The position numbers were made by a program, and so were the translations under genes. This document shows positions 5,878 through 8,149 of a stretch of DNA of 8,149 nt, one piece after another (the first letter of the stretch is position 1; every line of letters starts with the position of its first letter). The stretch comes from DASQHM01 sp035632095 (GTDB lineage: Bacteria; Pseudomonadota; Alphaproteobacteria; Ferrovibrionales; Ferrovibrionaceae), in the NCBI GenBank assembly GCA_035632095.1, contig DASQHM010000030.1, positions 1 to 8,149 of the forward strand, given 5' to 3'. The notes below the pieces were generated by a model. It worked only from the letters and a program-made list of their open reading frames with translations. It did not search any database and was not told the DNA's origin.

Positions 5878-8145
5878 ATGAACGACACCAAATTCGAGGG
5901 CCTCTACCAAGAGGCCTTGCTGTTCCACGCGCGCGGACGGCCGGGAAAGATCGAAATCACGCCCACCAAGCCGATGGCGACGCAGCGCGATCTGTCGCTT
6001 GCCTACTCGCCCGGCGTGGCCGCGCCTTGTCTCGCCATCCATGCCGATCCCAACTTGGCTTACGACTACACGGCGCGCGGCAACATGGTGGCCGTGATCT
6101 CCAACGGCACGGCGGTGCTCGGGCTCGGCAACCTCGGCGCGCTCGCCTCCAAGCCGGTCATGGAAGGCAAGGCCGTGCTGTTCAAGCGGTTTGCCGACAT
6201 CGACGCCATCGATCTCGAAGTCGCGACCGAGGACGTGGACAAATTCGTCGACGCGGTGCGCTATCTCGGCCCGAGCTTCGGCGGCATCAACCTGGAAGAC
6301 ATCAAGGCGCCGGAGTGCTTCATCATCGAGCAGCGCCTGCGCGAAGTGATGGACATTCCCGTGTTCCACGACGACCAGCACGGGACTGCGATCATCGCGG
6401 TCGCGGGCCTGATCAATGCGCTCGACCTCACCGGCCGCAAGATCGAAGACATCAAGATGGTGGTGAACGGCGCCGGCGCGGCCGGCATCGCCTGCCTCGA
6501 ACTGATCAAGAGCATGGGCCTGCCGCACGAGAACGCCGTTCTCTGCGACACCAAGGGAGCGATCTACGAAGGCAGGCGCGAGGGCATGAACCAATGGAAG
6601 TCGGCTCATGCCGTGCGCACGCGCGCGCGTTCGCTCCAGGAAGCGCTGGAAGGCGCCGACGTGTTCTTCGGGCTCTCGGCCAAAGGCGCCGTTACCCGCG
6701 ACATGGTCAAGGTGATGGCCAAGAAGCCGATCCTGTTCGCCATGGCCAATCCGGACCCGGAAATCACGCCGGAAGACGTGGCCGAGGTGCGGTCCGACGC
6801 CATCATCGCCACCGGCCGGTCCGACTATCCGAACCAGGTCAACAACGTGCTCGGCTTCCCCTACATCTTCCGGGGCGCCCTCGACGTGCGGGCCAGCACC
6901 ATCAACGACGCCATGAAGATTGCCGCCGCCCAGGCCATCGCCGAATTGGCGCGCCAGGACGTGCCGGACGAAGTCGCCGTCGCCTACAAGGGCGAGCGCC
7001 CGCAATATGGGCCGAACTACATAATCCCGGTGCCCTTCGACCCGCGGCTCATAAGCCACGTGCCGGTTGCCGTGGCCAAGGCGGCGATCGCTTCCGGCGT
7101 GGCGCGCCGGCCAATTGCCGATCTCGGTGCCTATCGCCGCAAGCTCAGGGCCCGGCTCGACCCGACCGCGGATTCCCTGCAGCTCATCTTCGAATCGGTG
7201 CAAGCCAATCCGAAACGCGTCGTGTTCGCCGAGGGCGAAGAGGAAAAGGTCATCCGCGCGGCGATCGCCTTCCGCAACGGCGGCTATGGCACGCCGGTGC
7301 TGGTCGGGCGGGAGGCCAACGTCAAGGCGACGCTCGATCGCTTCGGTCTCGGCGCCGCCGCGGAAGGCCTCGAGATGCACAACGCGCGGCTCAGCCAGAA
7401 CAACAAGCGCTATGTGGACCATCTGCACAAGCGCCTGCAGCGCCAAGGCATGCTCTACCGCGATTGCCAGCGCATGGTGAACCAGGATCGCAACGTCTTC
7501 GCCGCCTGCATGGTGGCTTTGGGCGATGCGGACGCCATGGTCACCGGCGTGACCCGCAACTGGTCCGATGCCTACGACGACGTGCGCCGCGTCATCGACG
7601 CCAGGCCGAAGCACCGCCTGTTCGGCGTCGCCATCATGGTCGCCAAGGGCCGCACCGTGTTCGTGGCCGATACCATGGTGCACGAGCTGCCAAGCGCCGT
7701 GGAGACCGCCGACATCGCCGTGCAGGCGGCGCAGCTCGCCCGCGAGATGGGCCACGAGCCGCGCGTCGCGTTGCTGAGCTTCTCGACCTTCGGCAATCCC
7801 ATGCGCGAGAAGGCCCAGACCATGCGCGACGCCATGCGCATCCTGGACGCCCACGAGCACGACTTCGAATACGACGGCGAAATGGCTGCCGACGTGGCGC
7901 TGAACCCGGAGCTGATGAAACTCTATCCGTTTTCCAGGCTCTCCGGTCCGGCCAATGTGCTGATCATGCCGGGACTGCACTCGGCCAACATCTCATCCAA
8001 GCTGCTGCAGGAACTCGGCGGCGGCCTGACCATCGGGCCGCTGCTGATCGGCATGGCCAAGCCGGTGCAGATCGCCCAGCTCAACGCCACGGTCTCCGAC
8101 CTGGTCAACCTCGCCGTTCTCTCTGCCTACAAGGCTGGGGCGTAG
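5878..8145 (+). CDS. maeB: MaeB-type malic enzyme with C-terminal phosphotransacetylase-like domain
   Basis: This cytosolic enzyme oxidatively decarboxylates (S)-malate to pyruvate and CO2 with reduction of NADP+ (or NAD+), linking the TCA cycle to gluconeogenesis, acetyl-CoA supply and NADPH. It has 755 residues, the usual length for the two-domain MaeB form. The malic domain (about 1-420) shows the catalytic Tyr in YSPGVA (Y43) and Lys in EGKAV (K98). The divalent-metal ligands are E140, D141 (LEDIKAPE) and D166 (HDDQHG). The nucleotide fold is GAGAAG (198-203), with ANPDPEI and TGRSDYPNQ later. The phosphotransacetylase-like domain (about 430-755) includes FAEGEEEKVIRAA and ends KPVQIAQLNATVSDLVN. 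In this family the second domain does not make acetyl phosphate but binds acetyl-CoA as a regulator. ATG 5878 is preceded by GGGA (5870-5873) and GAGGGA (5858-5863). The cofactor preference cannot be settled by eye. Nothing is truncated. Confidence 0.97.
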   Translation: MNDTKFEGLYQEALLFHARGRPGKIEITPTKPMATQRDLSLAYSPGVAAPCLAIHADPNLAYDYTARGNMVAVISNGTAVLGLGNLGALASKPVMEGKAVLFKRFADIDAIDLEVATEDVDKFVDAVRYLGPSFGGINLEDIKAPECFIIEQRLREVMDIPVFHDDQHGTAIIAVAGLINALDLTGRKIEDIKMVVNGAGAAGIACLELIKSMGLPHENAVLCDTKGAIYEGRREGMNQWKSAHAVRTRARSLQEALEGADVFFGLSAKGAVTRDMVKVMAKKPILFAMANPDPEITPEDVAEVRSDAIIATGRSDYPNQVNNVLGFPYIFRGALDVRASTINDAMKIAAAQAIAELARQDVPDEVAVAYKGERPQYGPNYIIPVPFDPRLISHVPVAVAKAAIASGVARRPIADLGAYRRKLRARLDPTADSLQLIFESVQANPKRVVFAEGEEEKVIRAAIAFRNGGYGTPVLVGREANVKATLDRFGLGAAAEGLEMHNARLSQNNKRYVDHLHKRLQRQGMLYRDCQRMVNQDRNVFAACMVALGDADAMVTGVTRNWSDAYDDVRRVIDARPKHRLFGVAIMVAKGRTVFVADTMVHELPSAVETADIAVQAAQLAREMGHEPRVALLSFSTFGNPMREKAQTMRDAMRILDAHEHDFEYDGEMAADVALNPELMKLYPFSRLSGPANVLIMPGLHSANISSKLLQELGGGLTIGPLLIGMAKPVQIAQLNATVSDLVNLAVLSAYKAGA

Positions 8146-8149
8146 CGCG

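Noticed and set aside
5791..7980. Very long - strand open frame (729 codons) opposite maeB
   Set aside because: It is antisense to an intact, well-recognised gene. Its His/Gly/Val-rich translation has no domain, as expected when the opposite strand of a GC-rich gene lacks stops.

Overview
The window looks like ordinary, GC-rich chromosome from an alphaproteobacterium. The evidence is strong GC bias at third codon positions, a MutS with the C-terminal LTPRQAL...LYQLK motif, a PleC/DivJ-type histidine kinase core, and a two-domain MaeB-type malic enzyme. I cannot place it below class level from sequence alone. I see no mobile element, CRISPR array, rRNA or tRNA, and no convincing evidence of a new multi-gene system. 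The interest lies in small structures between genes and in details of individual proteins.

Layout, left to right: (1) a short + strand gene (59-523) for a secreted, acidic, Gln/Asp/Glu-rich coiled-coil protein of unknown function; its last third may be affected by a frame change. (2) A convergent intergenic region (524-637) with a dispersed REP-like inverted repeat (about 545-618) and a perfect GC-rich hairpin (622-638) at the mutS stop codon. (3) mutS on the - strand (638-3307). (4) A membrane-bound hybrid-less PAS sensor histidine kinase on the - strand (3379-5544), 71 bp upstream of mutS in the same direction, so the two could share a transcript. (5) A divergent intergenic region of 333 bp (5545-5877) that must hold the promoters of the kinase and of maeB. 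It contains a good -35/-10 pair with an inverted repeat in its spacer on the maeB side, and a perfect palindrome just before the kinase start. (6) maeB on the + strand (5878-8145), complete and ending four bases before the window edge.

The genes do not form one pathway. MutS repairs replication mismatches. MaeB makes pyruvate and reduced nicotinamide cofactor from malate and is probably tuned by acetyl-CoA through its C-terminal domain. The kinase is an orphan here, with no response regulator in the window; its dimerisation domain resembles those of cell-cycle kinases that act on DivK-like regulators. Almost the whole opposite strand of mutS, the kinase and maeB is open in long antisense frames, which is an effect of high GC content and not additional genes.
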